Below are positions 42,345 through 51,018 of a stretch of DNA of 64,000 nucleotides, piece after piece. The DNA is taken from NCBI RefSeq assembly GCF_000708595.2, contig NZ_JARP01000002.1, positions 248,001-312,000 of the forward strand. Direction: 5' to 3'. The notes under the pieces were generated by a model. The model searched no databases and had not been told where the DNA came from. It saw nothing but the letters and a program-made list of their open reading frames with translations. This DNA is from Flavobacterium sp. KJJ. GTDB taxonomy: Bacteria; Bacteroidota; Bacteroidia; Flavobacteriales; Flavobacteriaceae. Within the stretch, counting starts at the first letter, position 1, and each line of letters begins with the position of its first letter. The position numbers and the translations under genes were made by a program.

Positions 42345-43343
42345 CTAGCTGATTGCTTTTTTTAGTTTTTTGAAAAAGATTTCTTCTCGATTGGCGATAT
42401 CTAAAAGATCATCGGCAATGGCATTGTAAGCGTCTTCTTTGGCACTTCTATTTTTATAAATTCGGGAAGCTTCTACGGCAAAATCGCGCCAAGAATCTCC
42501 AATTTGAGTCATTTCTTTAGAAAGTACTTTCAATTCGTCATTACCTAAAACAACCGAGGCTTCCTGCAAAAATGCAGCATAAATAAAACGAAAACCGCCG
42601 CCTCCAGTTCCTATTTCTTCCTGCATGCGCACCATTTGTGCCAAATAATGATTGGCTTTTCTGACACCATGTTTTACAGGCCATTTTCTAATTCGTCTTG
42701 AAACTAATCTAATCCCGCGCACGCCTACAATTGGCATTGGCGCCAGCATATCACGGCAGGTATTTTTGATTCCTTTGATGATCGCACTTTTAAAATCAAC
42801 TTCTTTCGGAATCTGAATTGGATAATACATTTGTCCTTTTGGTGCAAATGCACCTTTTGCAAAACGTACTTTGTCTAATTCATCGTGTGTTAAAGTCGTA
42901 ACGGTTTCCATTACCGGATCGCTTATTAAATAATCGGTTTCGGTTTTGCCGTAAACCACTAAATTGTGCGCGTTGAAATGAAAGCGGTATTCATCAGGAA
43001 AATAACTCAAATGATAAACACCAACTTGTAATCCGGTTGGAATATTGTTTTTTAAATTTTCTTCTAAAGCTTTATTGGCATTGCTTACCGAAGAAAATTT
43101 TTGTCTTTTAATTTTTAAATTTAAACGATTTGCAACCTTATTAAAAATCTGTCCAGGCAAAGTTCTATAACTGATTGCCGGCGCGTGATTGACTTTTATA
43201 AAAGGCAAATACACAAATAAAAGTCCAGAACCAATTCCAAAAATCATCGGTTCGCTGATATTCAGTCCGTTGTTTTTTAAGAGGTTTGACGCTACTCCAT
43301 TTTCACAATGAGCAGATTGATGATGTGTAAAAGTAACTTGCAT
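42345..43343 (-). CDS. BtrH N-terminal-domain protein (papain-like acyltransferase candidate)
   Basis: A 332-residue protein whose first 130 residues match the BtrH N-terminal domain: HHQSAHCENGVASNLL places the likely nucleophile at C13, and FHFNAHNLVVYGKTETDYLISDP fits the later His/Asp strand. BtrH transfers an acyl group from a carrier protein to an amine in butirosin synthesis. Here it is a candidate for moving the polyene from its ACP to the dialkylresorcinol hydroxyl. The rest of the protein is helical with basic stretches. Its start codon overlaps the stop of the 134-residue gene (TAATG). Confidence 0.82.
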   Translation of the reverse strand: MQVTFTHHQSAHCENGVASNLLKNNGLNISEPMIFGIGSGLLFVYLPFIKVNHAPAISYRTLPGQIFNKVANRLNLKIKRQKFSSVSNANKALEENLKNNIPTGLQVGVYHLSYFPDEYRFHFNAHNLVVYGKTETDYLISDPVMETVTTLTHDELDKVRFAKGAFAPKGQMYYPIQIPKEVDFKSAIIKGIKNTCRDMLAPMPIVGVRGIRLVSRRIRKWPVKHGVRKANHYLAQMVRMQEEIGTGGGGFRFIYAAFLQEASVVLGNDELKVLSKEMTQIGDSWRDFAVEASRIYKNRSAKEDAYNAIADDLLDIANREEIFFKKLKKAIS

Positions 43344-43747
43344 TAATCTGTTTTAAAGTTTTTTAATTCGGCTATTGAAATCTCAAAAGCATCGGCATAT
43401 TTTTGTAAAATGTTATCACTCAATTTAGCAAAAACGGCTGGCTTAAAATGTCTTTTTACGCGCCATTTCCACATTCCTACATATCCTGCAAGAATCGTAA
43501 GATCCATTTTATTGAGTTCCATATAATAACAAATCGGACTCAATTCTCCGTTTTTAACTTTCAGTTTTGCTTCTTCGGCACGTTCTTTTATATCGTCGAT
43601 CGCGTTAGAAAGTGCAATGGCTTTTGGTTCCCAGCCCGTGCTTAGAGCCGTTGTATAATTACCGTTTTCATCCGTAGCATAAACTAATTCTTTGAGATTT
43701 TTTTTGCTCAAATTTCCATCGTGCTGTGGTACATTTTCTTTTTCCAT
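43343..43747 (-). CDS. Small protein with possible helix-turn-helix fold; unknown function
   Basis: A 134-residue protein with no signal peptide. The C-terminal 50 residues (LTILAGYVGMWKWRVKRHFKPAVFAKLSDNILQKYADAFEISIAELKNF) read like a worn XRE-type helix-turn-helix, especially the ending KYADAFEISIAELKNF. It overlaps the BtrH-domain gene by one base, so the two are made together. It may be a regulator that lost DNA binding, or a partner of the BtrH-type enzyme. I do not recognise the family. Confidence 0.6.
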   Translation of the reverse strand: MEKENVPQHDGNLSKKNLKELVYATDENGNYTTALSTGWEPKAIALSNAIDDIKERAEEAKLKVKNGELSPICYYMELNKMDLTILAGYVGMWKWRVKRHFKPAVFAKLSDNILQKYADAFEISIAELKNFKTD

Positions 43748-43770
43748 GACGGTTTAGTTTTCGATTAGAA

Positions 43771-44235
43771 TTATGTTGTTGTCGAAATCGTCTTTTGAAT
43801 GAACAAATTAATTTCGCATTCTAAAAGTTTTTCGTCTTCGAGTAAACTTTCGCAGTTCATTGTGCATAAAGTATAATCGTCGCCAACAAATTTCGATACC
43901 AAAGTTGCTTTTGTTGTGATAGAATCACCAACTTTAGGCAATGAATATATTTTTACATTTTTTAATGCGCTGATAAAACCAATAACATTTACGTTTTCAT
44001 TTTCGGTTCCGTCATCTTCAAAAAAATATTTTTTCCCGACAATTGATGAACAGGTCTGCGCCGTATTTTCGATTAAGCCGGCTTCAATAAAAATGTCATT
44101 ATCAACAAAAATATTGTCTTCTTTAATTAAAAATATAGTTTCTACAAAGTTGGCATCAATATCTAAAATTAAATCGACCATAAGCATCGGCGCGCGATGA
44201 GGTAAATAATTTTGTATGTCAACTCCAGCTTTCAT
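43771..44235 (-). CDS. ApeP-like hotdog dehydratase subunit (Glu-bearing), copy 1
   Basis: A 154-residue FabA/FabZ-like hotdog protein. The LPHRAPMLMVD start of FabZ is present and the helix IFIEAGLIENTAQ keeps a Glu, but the catalytic H-F-P-G histidine motif is missing (IFVDND takes its place). It fits the ApeP half of a two-subunit dehydratase whose His comes from the ApeI-like protein at 30501. Its neighbour at 44241 is a second copy of the same type. Confidence 0.8.
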   Translation of the reverse strand: MKAGVDIQNYLPHRAPMLMVDLILDIDANFVETIFLIKEDNIFVDNDIFIEAGLIENTAQTCSSIVGKKYFFEDDGTENENVNVIGFISALKNVKIYSLPKVGDSITTKATLVSKFVGDDYTLCTMNCESLLEDEKLLECEINLFIQKTISTTT

Positions 44236-44240
44236 ACGTT

Positions 44241-44681
44241 TTATTGTTTTGCTAAAACGGTTTTCATCTGTCCGTTTGCAATTTCTTCATTATTTAAAAA
44301 AGTTGCAATATTAACCAAAGTAATTCCGGCAAATTCTTGTAAAATCGTAATAGTTGATTGAATTGTATCGTTGGTTTTTGGCAGTTTTTTAATTTCAATT
44401 TCTTTGATCGAACCAATGTATCCGGTAGGAGCAATTTCGTTTTTCAAAAAAAACTGATATCCTGTATGCAACGCAACAGACTGCGCCATATGTTCGATTA
44501 AGCCTGCTTCTAAAAAAGTGTTTTCCTCTACAAAAATATTGTCGTTCTTAATTTTCAAACCTGCAACCAATGAAGTTTCAGAATAAGAAAATAGGCGATC
44601 TACCATTACAAAAGGAAACTTTTGAGGCAGAAGATTTTCGACAGCTTCTTTTTCTAAGAGAATTTCAGTTTCCATTAGCAA
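44241..44681 (-). CDS. ApeP-like hotdog dehydratase subunit (Glu-bearing), copy 2
   Basis: A 146-residue FabZ-like hotdog protein with LLPQKFPFVMVDRL near the start and NTFLEAGLIEHMAQS for the Glu helix, again without the HFPG histidine. It is diverged from the copy at 43771. One may serve the polyene and the other the alkyl chains of the resorcinol; that is speculation. It overlaps the end of darB by 7 bases. Confidence 0.8.
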   Translation of the reverse strand: MLMETEILLEKEAVENLLPQKFPFVMVDRLFSYSETSLVAGLKIKNDNIFVEENTFLEAGLIEHMAQSVALHTGYQFFLKNEIAPTGYIGSIKEIEIKKLPKTNDTIQSTITILQEFAGITLVNIATFLNNEEIANGQMKTVLAKQ

Positions 44682-45811
44682 ACCGTTAAATAAGCATAAG
44701 CAAATGAAAACCTGCCGCTTTCAGGAACAGACAATAAAATACGTTCACCTTTTTTTAATTTTCCTGAGTTTATTAATTCTTCAAGTGCAATATAAATTGA
44801 AGCAGAACCCACGTTACCCACTCTCAAAAGATTCATAAACCATTTTTCATCGGTAAGTACAATTCCTTTTTCGTTCAATCCTTTTTTTAGTCCTTCAACA
44901 AAAAAGTGAGAAGAAACGTGTGGTAAAAAATAGTCAACATCTTCTGCAGTAATATTATGCTTTGCCATCGCATCGCTCATACTTTCTACGCCTTTTGGCA
45001 AAATAAATTCATCAAGCAGTTTTACGTCTTGTTTTACGGCAAACACAGATTCCTTAAGCCATTGTTCTGGATGGTAATCGCTCCAAGGCTGGATTTCGCC
45101 ATTTTCTAATTTATCGCCGCCGGCGTACATACACGTTTCTAATTCGAACGCGTATGAATATGCTTCCATCCATTCTATTTTTAAAGAAATGCCGTTGTTG
45201 CTTGGTTTATTTTCTAATAAAAAAGCACCAGCGCCGTCCGATAACATCCAACGCAGAAAATCTTTTTTGAAAGCAATAATGGGCTGTTCTTCCAGGTTTT
45301 TTAAATTGATGATTTCATGCTTATATTTTGGAGATGAAAGCCAAGTCGAAACTTTTTCAGATCCTGTGCAGATCGCGTTTTTAGAATTTCCTGATCGAAT
45401 CGAAAGAAAACCATATTTCAATGCGTTCATTCCAGAACAGCAAATACCCATAGACGAATTTAATTCTACGGATCTGTTTTTTAATAAACCGTGAACCATT
45501 GCAGCATGCGACGGTGCCAAAACATCTGGCGACGAAGTACCGCAAGAAAGAACCTCTACATCTTGATCTGTAAAGTTTTCATCAAACAATTGTACAATTG
45601 CATTTCGGGTTAATTCAGCATTGGTATGTGTGCTTTTTCCTGTTTTGTCTACGGCGTAGTATCGGCTTGTAATTTTATTATTTCGCAAAATAATACGTCT
45701 TGCTTTTGAGGCAGTATCATTTATTAGGCCTAAGTAAGCTTCCATTTCGTCATTTGAAACAGCTTCATTTGGCAAATATTTTGCGGCTTTGGTAATATAT
45801 ACGTCAAACAT
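44675..45811 (-). CDS. darB: DarB-like ketosynthase III for dialkylresorcinol formation
   Basis: A 378-residue KAS III-type enzyme with the nucleophile C125 in MGICCSGMNAL, the His of LPHVSSHFF and the NVGSASIYIALEEL motif. DarB joins two beta-keto acyl chains and cyclises them to the cyclohexanedione precursor of dialkylresorcinol. It is paired with the DarA-like aromatase gene, 15 bases upstream, which is the standard dar arrangement. In flexirubins the dialkylresorcinol is the alcohol half of the ester. Confidence 0.9.
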   Translation of the reverse strand: MFDVYITKAAKYLPNEAVSNDEMEAYLGLINDTASKARRIILRNNKITSRYYAVDKTGKSTHTNAELTRNAIVQLFDENFTDQDVEVLSCGTSSPDVLAPSHAAMVHGLLKNRSVELNSSMGICCSGMNALKYGFLSIRSGNSKNAICTGSEKVSTWLSSPKYKHEIINLKNLEEQPIIAFKKDFLRWMLSDGAGAFLLENKPSNNGISLKIEWMEAYSYAFELETCMYAGGDKLENGEIQPWSDYHPEQWLKESVFAVKQDVKLLDEFILPKGVESMSDAMAKHNITAEDVDYFLPHVSSHFFVEGLKKGLNEKGIVLTDEKWFMNLLRVGNVGSASIYIALEELINSGKLKKGERILLSVPESGRFSFAYAYLTVC

Positions 45812-45826
45812 AATTTAATCCTTCTT

Positions 45827-46729
45827 CTAAACTCCTTGATAATATCGAGTTTCTTTTTTTATGGTTTTCAACTTAAATGGGTAGGTAATAAGGTGCAATA
45901 TATACACTATTGGCGAGATTAGCCATATTGCAAGCAATAAATAAACATTAAATACTTTAAGAAGCATTTTTCTGTTTTTTTGATTTTTATGGATGATATT
46001 AGACCACTTATTAAAAATTTTGTTAGCTGTTTTGTCAACAGTAACCAAATAAGAACTGATTTTTACGGCGCCTAATGCTGTTAATTTTGGCTGTAAATCT
46101 TCTAATTTATTTTGTTCAAATTGCGAAAGCATCGCTTCTCCAAATTTATCAGATTCTTGAATGTCTTTATCAGAAACTCCCGGCAGTGGAAAAAATCCCA
46201 AATACCTTTTCTTTACTCCAGAAAACATCCAATGTACAATTGTAATTACACTGATTAAATTTCCAACGCGATCTACCAAAGCAACATTTCCCACCAATTT
46301 TGCATTCGCATCACGCAATAAAACTTTTACTTTTTCCTGCGCCATAATCCACATGTTTCTTGAACCATTTATGGTAACGACAGGCGTGTGGTTTAAGATA
46401 GTTTTAGCTTCTGCACTTTTTAGAAAAGAGTTCATCGGAATTGAAGGCGATAAAAACCAAACTTGATAATGCAAAAGAACTAAATCGAATTTTGTATTCA
46501 AAATTTCTTCAGAAACAGGTTTTAAAGCTGTCGGAATCTGTAGAAATGATTCTGGAAAAGCCTCAAAAAAAGAAGCTTTGTCCCACGGAAAAGGAAAAGG
46601 TTTTTCTAATTGAATTTCGTGAAAAGTTACTTTTATTTCATCTGAATTTAAAAACGGTTTTGCAATATTTCGTGCAATCGATTCTAGTTGTCCAGACTGA
46701 GAATAATAAATAACGAGAACATTTTTCAT
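45827..46729 (-). CDS. darA: DarA-like dialkylresorcinol condensing/aromatase enzyme
   Basis: A 300-residue protein beginning with a flavodoxin-like phosphate loop (KNVLVIYYSQSGQLESIARNIAKPF) and continuing with VLLHYQVWFLSPSIPMNSFL and GSRNMW, the DarA pattern. It ends with a membrane helix (VYLLLAIWLISPIVYILHLITYPF). DarA oxidises the DarB product to the aromatic dialkylresorcinol. It is adjacent to darB, in the same direction, which makes both assignments firm. Confidence 0.9.
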   Translation of the reverse strand: MKNVLVIYYSQSGQLESIARNIAKPFLNSDEIKVTFHEIQLEKPFPFPWDKASFFEAFPESFLQIPTALKPVSEEILNTKFDLVLLHYQVWFLSPSIPMNSFLKSAEAKTILNHTPVVTINGSRNMWIMAQEKVKVLLRDANAKLVGNVALVDRVGNLISVITIVHWMFSGVKKRYLGFFPLPGVSDKDIQESDKFGEAMLSQFEQNKLEDLQPKLTALGAVKISSYLVTVDKTANKIFNKWSNIIHKNQKNRKMLLKVFNVYLLLAIWLISPIVYILHLITYPFKLKTIKKETRYYQGV

Positions 46730-46773
46730 TTGGTTGAAAGTCTTTGGTTGCTAGCAAAAATAAGTATTTTTAT

Positions 46774-48414
46774 TTAAATGAATTTTCTTAATTTGTCTGT
46801 TCGTTTTGTGTGAATCCAATCTGGCCAAGTTGAAGTATCTTCAGCATCATAAATTCGGATTTTCTGATTTTTATCTTCAATTAATAAATCGTCAGAGGTA
46901 CATCCTAAAATCATTGCAGCTGCCGCAACGCCAGAATATGTAGCGCCGGCAACACCGTGAGACAGCGTACAAGCACCACAGAGAAATAGATTTTCAATTT
47001 CGGTTTTGTTTTTATAGGAAAAGGGACCAACTTGATTTAACGTTTTTTCAGTTCCGTAGACATTTCCTTTTGTCGAATTTATATAAAACTCGTTGGTTTT
47101 TGGAGTTCCTAATTCGGCTTGAATGACGTGCTGTTTGGCATTCGGAATTATCTTTTCGAGATTGTTCATCAGTTTATCTATAATCTTTTCTTTAAACTTT
47201 TTATAGTCTTCATTATGATAATCTTCTAACCCATTAAAATCTTTTAGATGATCGTAATTCACATACGTTACAATTTCAAAATTATGATATCGTCCGTTAA
47301 AACTTGCTGGATCTTTGAGCGTGGTACAGCTCATAAAAACAGAAGGGAATGAATCTCCAGTGGCAATTGTATCGCTCATTAAATGTTCAAAATTAGCATC
47401 GTCGTTTTCATCTTTCATCATCCAGATATTTCCGGAATCAATTCCGTAGAGTGTTACATCTATATCTAGAGTCAAAAATAAAATGAGAGAAGTAACAGAA
47501 TATTTCGTTTTGTCCAGTTTTTTAAGAAGCGATTTACTTAAATGTTTCTTATCTATTAAATTTAAATAAGTAATGGAAGGATCTGCATTTGAAACAATAT
47601 TTTTGGCCAATATTTCTTCTCCATTTTCAAGCCTTATGCCAATAGCTTTGTTATGATCGACAATGATTTTGCTTACATTTTGTTTGATTCTTATTTCACC
47701 GCCATTTCTCTTTATGCTGTTAGTCATGGCTTTTACGATACCGCCACCACCGCCCATTGGGTAAAAACCACCGTCAAAATAATGGTTCATTACGGAACAA
47801 TGAACCGGAAAACAGGCTCGGCTTGGAGAAAGTCCGTGATCGCCGCACTGAATATTCAGAACAGCTTTTAGCATTGGATCTTTAACATGCCATCCAATTA
47901 CTTTTTTTAAAGGGAATAAGGCAAATTTTCCAAAATGCTTCGTTCGAAACGGAACGGTAATATTTTGCCAGAAACCTTTTAATTTAGGAATAAGCTGCAG
48001 TTCATAACTCACTTTCTGAACAAGTGAAAGATATTCTTTTATGTTTTTTTCTTCGTGCGGAAAATGAGCAGAAAGTGTTTTTTTAAGATTATCGAGGCCT
48101 GCCGGAAGATCGAAAGTTTCGTCTCCAATGAGACAATGCTCATAGGCATTTTTATTCATTCTGAAAAAAACCATGTCATTGGCAATTCCCAAACCGCGAT
48201 ACAATTCGCTAGTTGATTGTCCTTCTTCCAGAAGTCCTACATAATGAACGCCGGGACTAAAACGTTGTCCTTTTAAGGTAAAACTATGACTCCAGCCTCC
48301 AGGAACATAATGTTGTTCGAGTACCAAAACTTTTTGTCCTGCTCTTGCCAGACATATTGCAGTTGCCAATCCGCCTACTCCTGAACCTATAATAATCGTA
48401 TCAAACTCCTGCAT
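46774..48414 (-). CDS. CrtI/phytoene-desaturase-like FAD oxidoreductase (second copy)
   Basis: A 546-residue flavoprotein with FDTIIIGSGVGGLATAICLARAGQKVLVLEQHYVPGGWSH at the N-terminus and NLFLCGACTLSHGVAGATYSGVAAA at the C-terminus. It is related to, but clearly different from, the oxidoreductase at 23525. Possible reactions are polyene isomerisation or desaturation, or ring oxidation. It lies between darA and an LpxL-like acyltransferase gene. Confidence 0.83.
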   Translation of the reverse strand: MQEFDTIIIGSGVGGLATAICLARAGQKVLVLEQHYVPGGWSHSFTLKGQRFSPGVHYVGLLEEGQSTSELYRGLGIANDMVFFRMNKNAYEHCLIGDETFDLPAGLDNLKKTLSAHFPHEEKNIKEYLSLVQKVSYELQLIPKLKGFWQNITVPFRTKHFGKFALFPLKKVIGWHVKDPMLKAVLNIQCGDHGLSPSRACFPVHCSVMNHYFDGGFYPMGGGGGIVKAMTNSIKRNGGEIRIKQNVSKIIVDHNKAIGIRLENGEEILAKNIVSNADPSITYLNLIDKKHLSKSLLKKLDKTKYSVTSLILFLTLDIDVTLYGIDSGNIWMMKDENDDANFEHLMSDTIATGDSFPSVFMSCTTLKDPASFNGRYHNFEIVTYVNYDHLKDFNGLEDYHNEDYKKFKEKIIDKLMNNLEKIIPNAKQHVIQAELGTPKTNEFYINSTKGNVYGTEKTLNQVGPFSYKNKTEIENLFLCGACTLSHGVAGATYSGVAAAAMILGCTSDDLLIEDKNQKIRIYDAEDTSTWPDWIHTKRTDKLRKFI

Positions 48415-48468
48415 ACTTTGCTTTAAGAATTGCTAAAGTATAAAAGAACGATTTTAAATGATATTATT

Positions 48469-49353
48469 TTACTTTATTTTTAATTGATTCCAAAAATCAA
48501 AATAATTAAACCATTGCAGCGGATATTTTTCCAGCATCGATTCTAAACTTTCGATATAGGCTTTTAGTAAACCTTTTTCATCACGGTGTTTGACTACAGC
48601 TTCGCGTGCGTATAAGTGATAGTGTAAGTTGTGTTCTTTCATTACATAAACAAAAACTACAGGAACTTTTAATCTTGAAGCAATTAAAAATGGACCGGCA
48701 GGAAAGTGGGCTTCCTGACCTAGAATTTTATCAGATAGAGATTTTGTGCCTTCAAAATAACGGTCGCCAGTGAAACAAACCAACTCGTTGTTTGCCAAAG
48801 CGGCGTTGATCTCAAAAATATGCGATAAATCGTCTCTGATAATAATAAATTTTACGCTTGATTTTTTGGTTACGCTTTCTAAATAATTTTTAATAGCAGA
48901 ATGCTCTAAATCTGTAGTGACTAAATTGATCTGAAAATCAAGATCAATTTCGCCAAAAAAATGCTCGGCAATTTCAAAATTTCCAATGTGGGCACTAATC
49001 AGAACACCGCCTTTTTTCTCTGCCAAAAGTCTTTTCAGGATATCAATTCCGTCAAATTCATAGGTGAATTTATTCCGCATTCCTGCAGAAATGGAAATTT
49101 TATCAATAATGGTTTGCCCAAAAGTAAAGTAACTTTTGAAAACCATTTTTTTAGCTTTGAAATTGGAGTACTGCAGTCTTTCTTTAAAATAATAAGAAAT
49201 GGCTTTGTTGCTTTTCTTTAGAAATAAAAAATAATAAGAAGCAACAAAATAAAGTAAAACATAGGCAGCCCTGATACCTGCTTTTTGTATTAAAAAAACA
49301 AATATTCTATACCCTAAAACAGTTCCTTTTGATTTGCCATCCCATTGACTCAT
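48469..49353 (-). CDS. LpxL/HtrB-like lysophospholipid acyltransferase
   Basis: A 294-residue membrane-anchored acyltransferase of the lipid A late-acyltransferase family. The catalytic H-x4-E motif is in LISAHIGNFEIAEHFF, with FTGDRYFEG further on and the C-terminal YPLQWFNYFDFW typical of this family. Members of this family are regular parts of aryl polyene clusters. It may attach the polyene acyl group to a lipid or to the resorcinol, taking it directly from ACP. Its start overlaps the ACP stop by one base. Confidence 0.86.
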   Translation of the reverse strand: MSQWDGKSKGTVLGYRIFVFLIQKAGIRAAYVLLYFVASYYFLFLKKSNKAISYYFKERLQYSNFKAKKMVFKSYFTFGQTIIDKISISAGMRNKFTYEFDGIDILKRLLAEKKGGVLISAHIGNFEIAEHFFGEIDLDFQINLVTTDLEHSAIKNYLESVTKKSSVKFIIIRDDLSHIFEINAALANNELVCFTGDRYFEGTKSLSDKILGQEAHFPAGPFLIASRLKVPVVFVYVMKEHNLHYHLYAREAVVKHRDEKGLLKAYIESLESMLEKYPLQWFNYFDFWNQLKIK

Positions 49354-49610
49354 TAAGCAGCTTTAGCTTTTAATTTGTTTTCAATGAGATCGTAAAAGTT
49401 TTGAAAAGAAGCAATTCCAACGAAATCAACTTCAACCAGCTTTACACCAAAGTTAGCTTCAATAGAAACTACCAAATCTACATAGTCTAAGCTATCTAAT
49501 CCAAGTGTGTCTTTCAAATTAGCATCTGGTTCAATGTCATCATTGTCAACTTCAAATTCATCAACCAAAAAACCATTAATTTTTGCTATTATCTCTTCTT
49601 TATTCATCAT
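49353..49610 (-). CDS. Acyl carrier protein (second)
   Basis: An 85-residue ACP with the phosphopantetheine site S40 in TLGLDSLDYVDLVVSIE. It differs from the first ACP (36630-36887), including in the helix after the serine, as expected if the two serve different enzymes. Its start (ATGATG) overlaps the end of the KS gene by 11 bases. Confidence 0.92.
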   Translation of the reverse strand: MMNKEEIIAKINGFLVDEFEVDNDDIEPDANLKDTLGLDSLDYVDLVVSIEANFGVKLVEVDFVGIASFQNFYDLIENKLKAKAA

Positions 49611-50835
49611 TCAGTTTAAACTTTTTAACAACCAACGCAGAGTTGGTTCCTCCGAATCCGAAGGAATTGGACAAAAATATGTCAAATTTTTTGTTTAAAG
49701 TAGTTTTGACCAAATTTAATTTAGAAGCATCTTCATCTGGATTTTCCAAATTGATGTTTGGCGCTATAAAATCGTTTTGCATCATGAGGATAGAATAGAT
49801 CACTTCGCTGGCTCCAGCCATCCAACATTCGTGGCCAGTCATTGATTTTGTAGAACTTACGTACGGATTTTTTTCTCCAAAAACTTCAAAAATTGCTTTT
49901 GCTTCATTACCGTCTCCAACCGGAGTTGAAGTAGCGTGTGCATTAATATATTCGATGTCATTTGCTTTTAATTGAGCATCATCAAGCGCTCGTTGCATGG
50001 CTATAGACGGGCCTTCAACGTTTGGTGTTGAAATATGACCGCCGTTTGATGAGAATCCGTAACCCACAACTTCAGCAATAATATTTGCGCCTCTTGCAAT
50101 GGCAGATTCGTAACTTTCGAGAATTAAAGTGGCACCGCCGCCACTCGGAATCAATCCGTCACGATCAGCATCAAAAGGTCGAGAAGCTTTTTCCGGATCA
50201 TTTTCTCTAGAAGAAAAAACACCCAAACCATCAAAACTGCTCATTGCATACTTGTTGATTTCTTGTGCGCCTCCGCAGATAATAATATCCTGAAAACCAC
50301 TTTTTATTAAGAAATAAGCCAATCCAATAGAATGTGAACCGCTCGCGCAGGCCGCACTTATCGTAAGATTGATGCCTCGAAGTTTAAAAATCGTTGAAAG
50401 ATTCATCGTAACGGTAGAATTCATCGATTTAAAAATCGCTCCAGAACCAATTAAAGCGGTGTCTTTTTTCTCACGAACAATATCTGTGGCGTCAATAATT
50501 GCTTTAGAAACGCTGTCATTTCCGTACATAATACCCACTTCGCGATTGTCAAAAAAGGCATCATCGATATTGGCATTTTTCAAAGCTTCGATTGTAGCCA
50601 TATAAGCATACTCGGTTTCTTCACCAATGCTCATACGCTGTCTTCGCGTCAATAAATTTTTAAGATCTGGTTTCGGAACCACTCCTGTTAAGGCAGATTG
50701 AAAACCAAATTCTTTTCTATCAGAATCAAACTGAATACCAGATTTTCCGTTGTATAAAGATTCCTTTACTTCATCTAAAGAAGTTCCGATACAAGAATAA
50801 ATTCCCATTCCAGTAATTACAACTCTTTTATTCAT
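49600..50835 (-). CDS. Beta-ketoacyl-ACP synthase (FabF-like), tal-proximal
   Basis: A 411-residue KS with C163 in TISAACASGSHSIG, H300 in NAHATSTPVGDGNE and H335 in MTGHECWMAGASEV. It is the most FabF-like of the cluster and lies between fabG and the second ACP. The 183-base gap to fabG is filled with repeats. Confidence 0.9.
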   Translation of the reverse strand: MNKRVVITGMGIYSCIGTSLDEVKESLYNGKSGIQFDSDRKEFGFQSALTGVVPKPDLKNLLTRRQRMSIGEETEYAYMATIEALKNANIDDAFFDNREVGIMYGNDSVSKAIIDATDIVREKKDTALIGSGAIFKSMNSTVTMNLSTIFKLRGINLTISAACASGSHSIGLAYFLIKSGFQDIIICGGAQEINKYAMSSFDGLGVFSSRENDPEKASRPFDADRDGLIPSGGGATLILESYESAIARGANIIAEVVGYGFSSNGGHISTPNVEGPSIAMQRALDDAQLKANDIEYINAHATSTPVGDGNEAKAIFEVFGEKNPYVSSTKSMTGHECWMAGASEVIYSILMMQNDFIAPNINLENPDEDASKLNLVKTTLNKKFDIFLSNSFGFGGTNSALVVKKFKLNDE

Positions 50836-50870
50836 CGTCTTTCAAGTAATTTTTTATCCGTTACGTGTAA

Positions 50871-51013
50871 TTTTAAACACATAGAAATACAGCTTTTTAA
50901 CTCAAAAAAAGGCATTTCATTTATTTTAAATTAACATAGTTTTCTATGTGAAAAGAAATGTATTTCTTTTTTGTATTCTTTATTCCATAGAAAATCTAGG
51001 TCTCTATGTGTTA
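50871..51013. repeat. Imperfect palindromic repeats in the fabG-KS gap
   Basis: AACACATAGA near 50875 is complementary to the CTATGTGTT at 51004-51012, and between them ACATAG/CTATGT (50935-50948) forms an inner stem. The recurring word (A)CACATAGAAA is found in several copies on both strands. This is a repeat-derived gap between two co-directional pigment genes. Confidence 0.65.
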
Positions 51014-51018
51014 GAATT

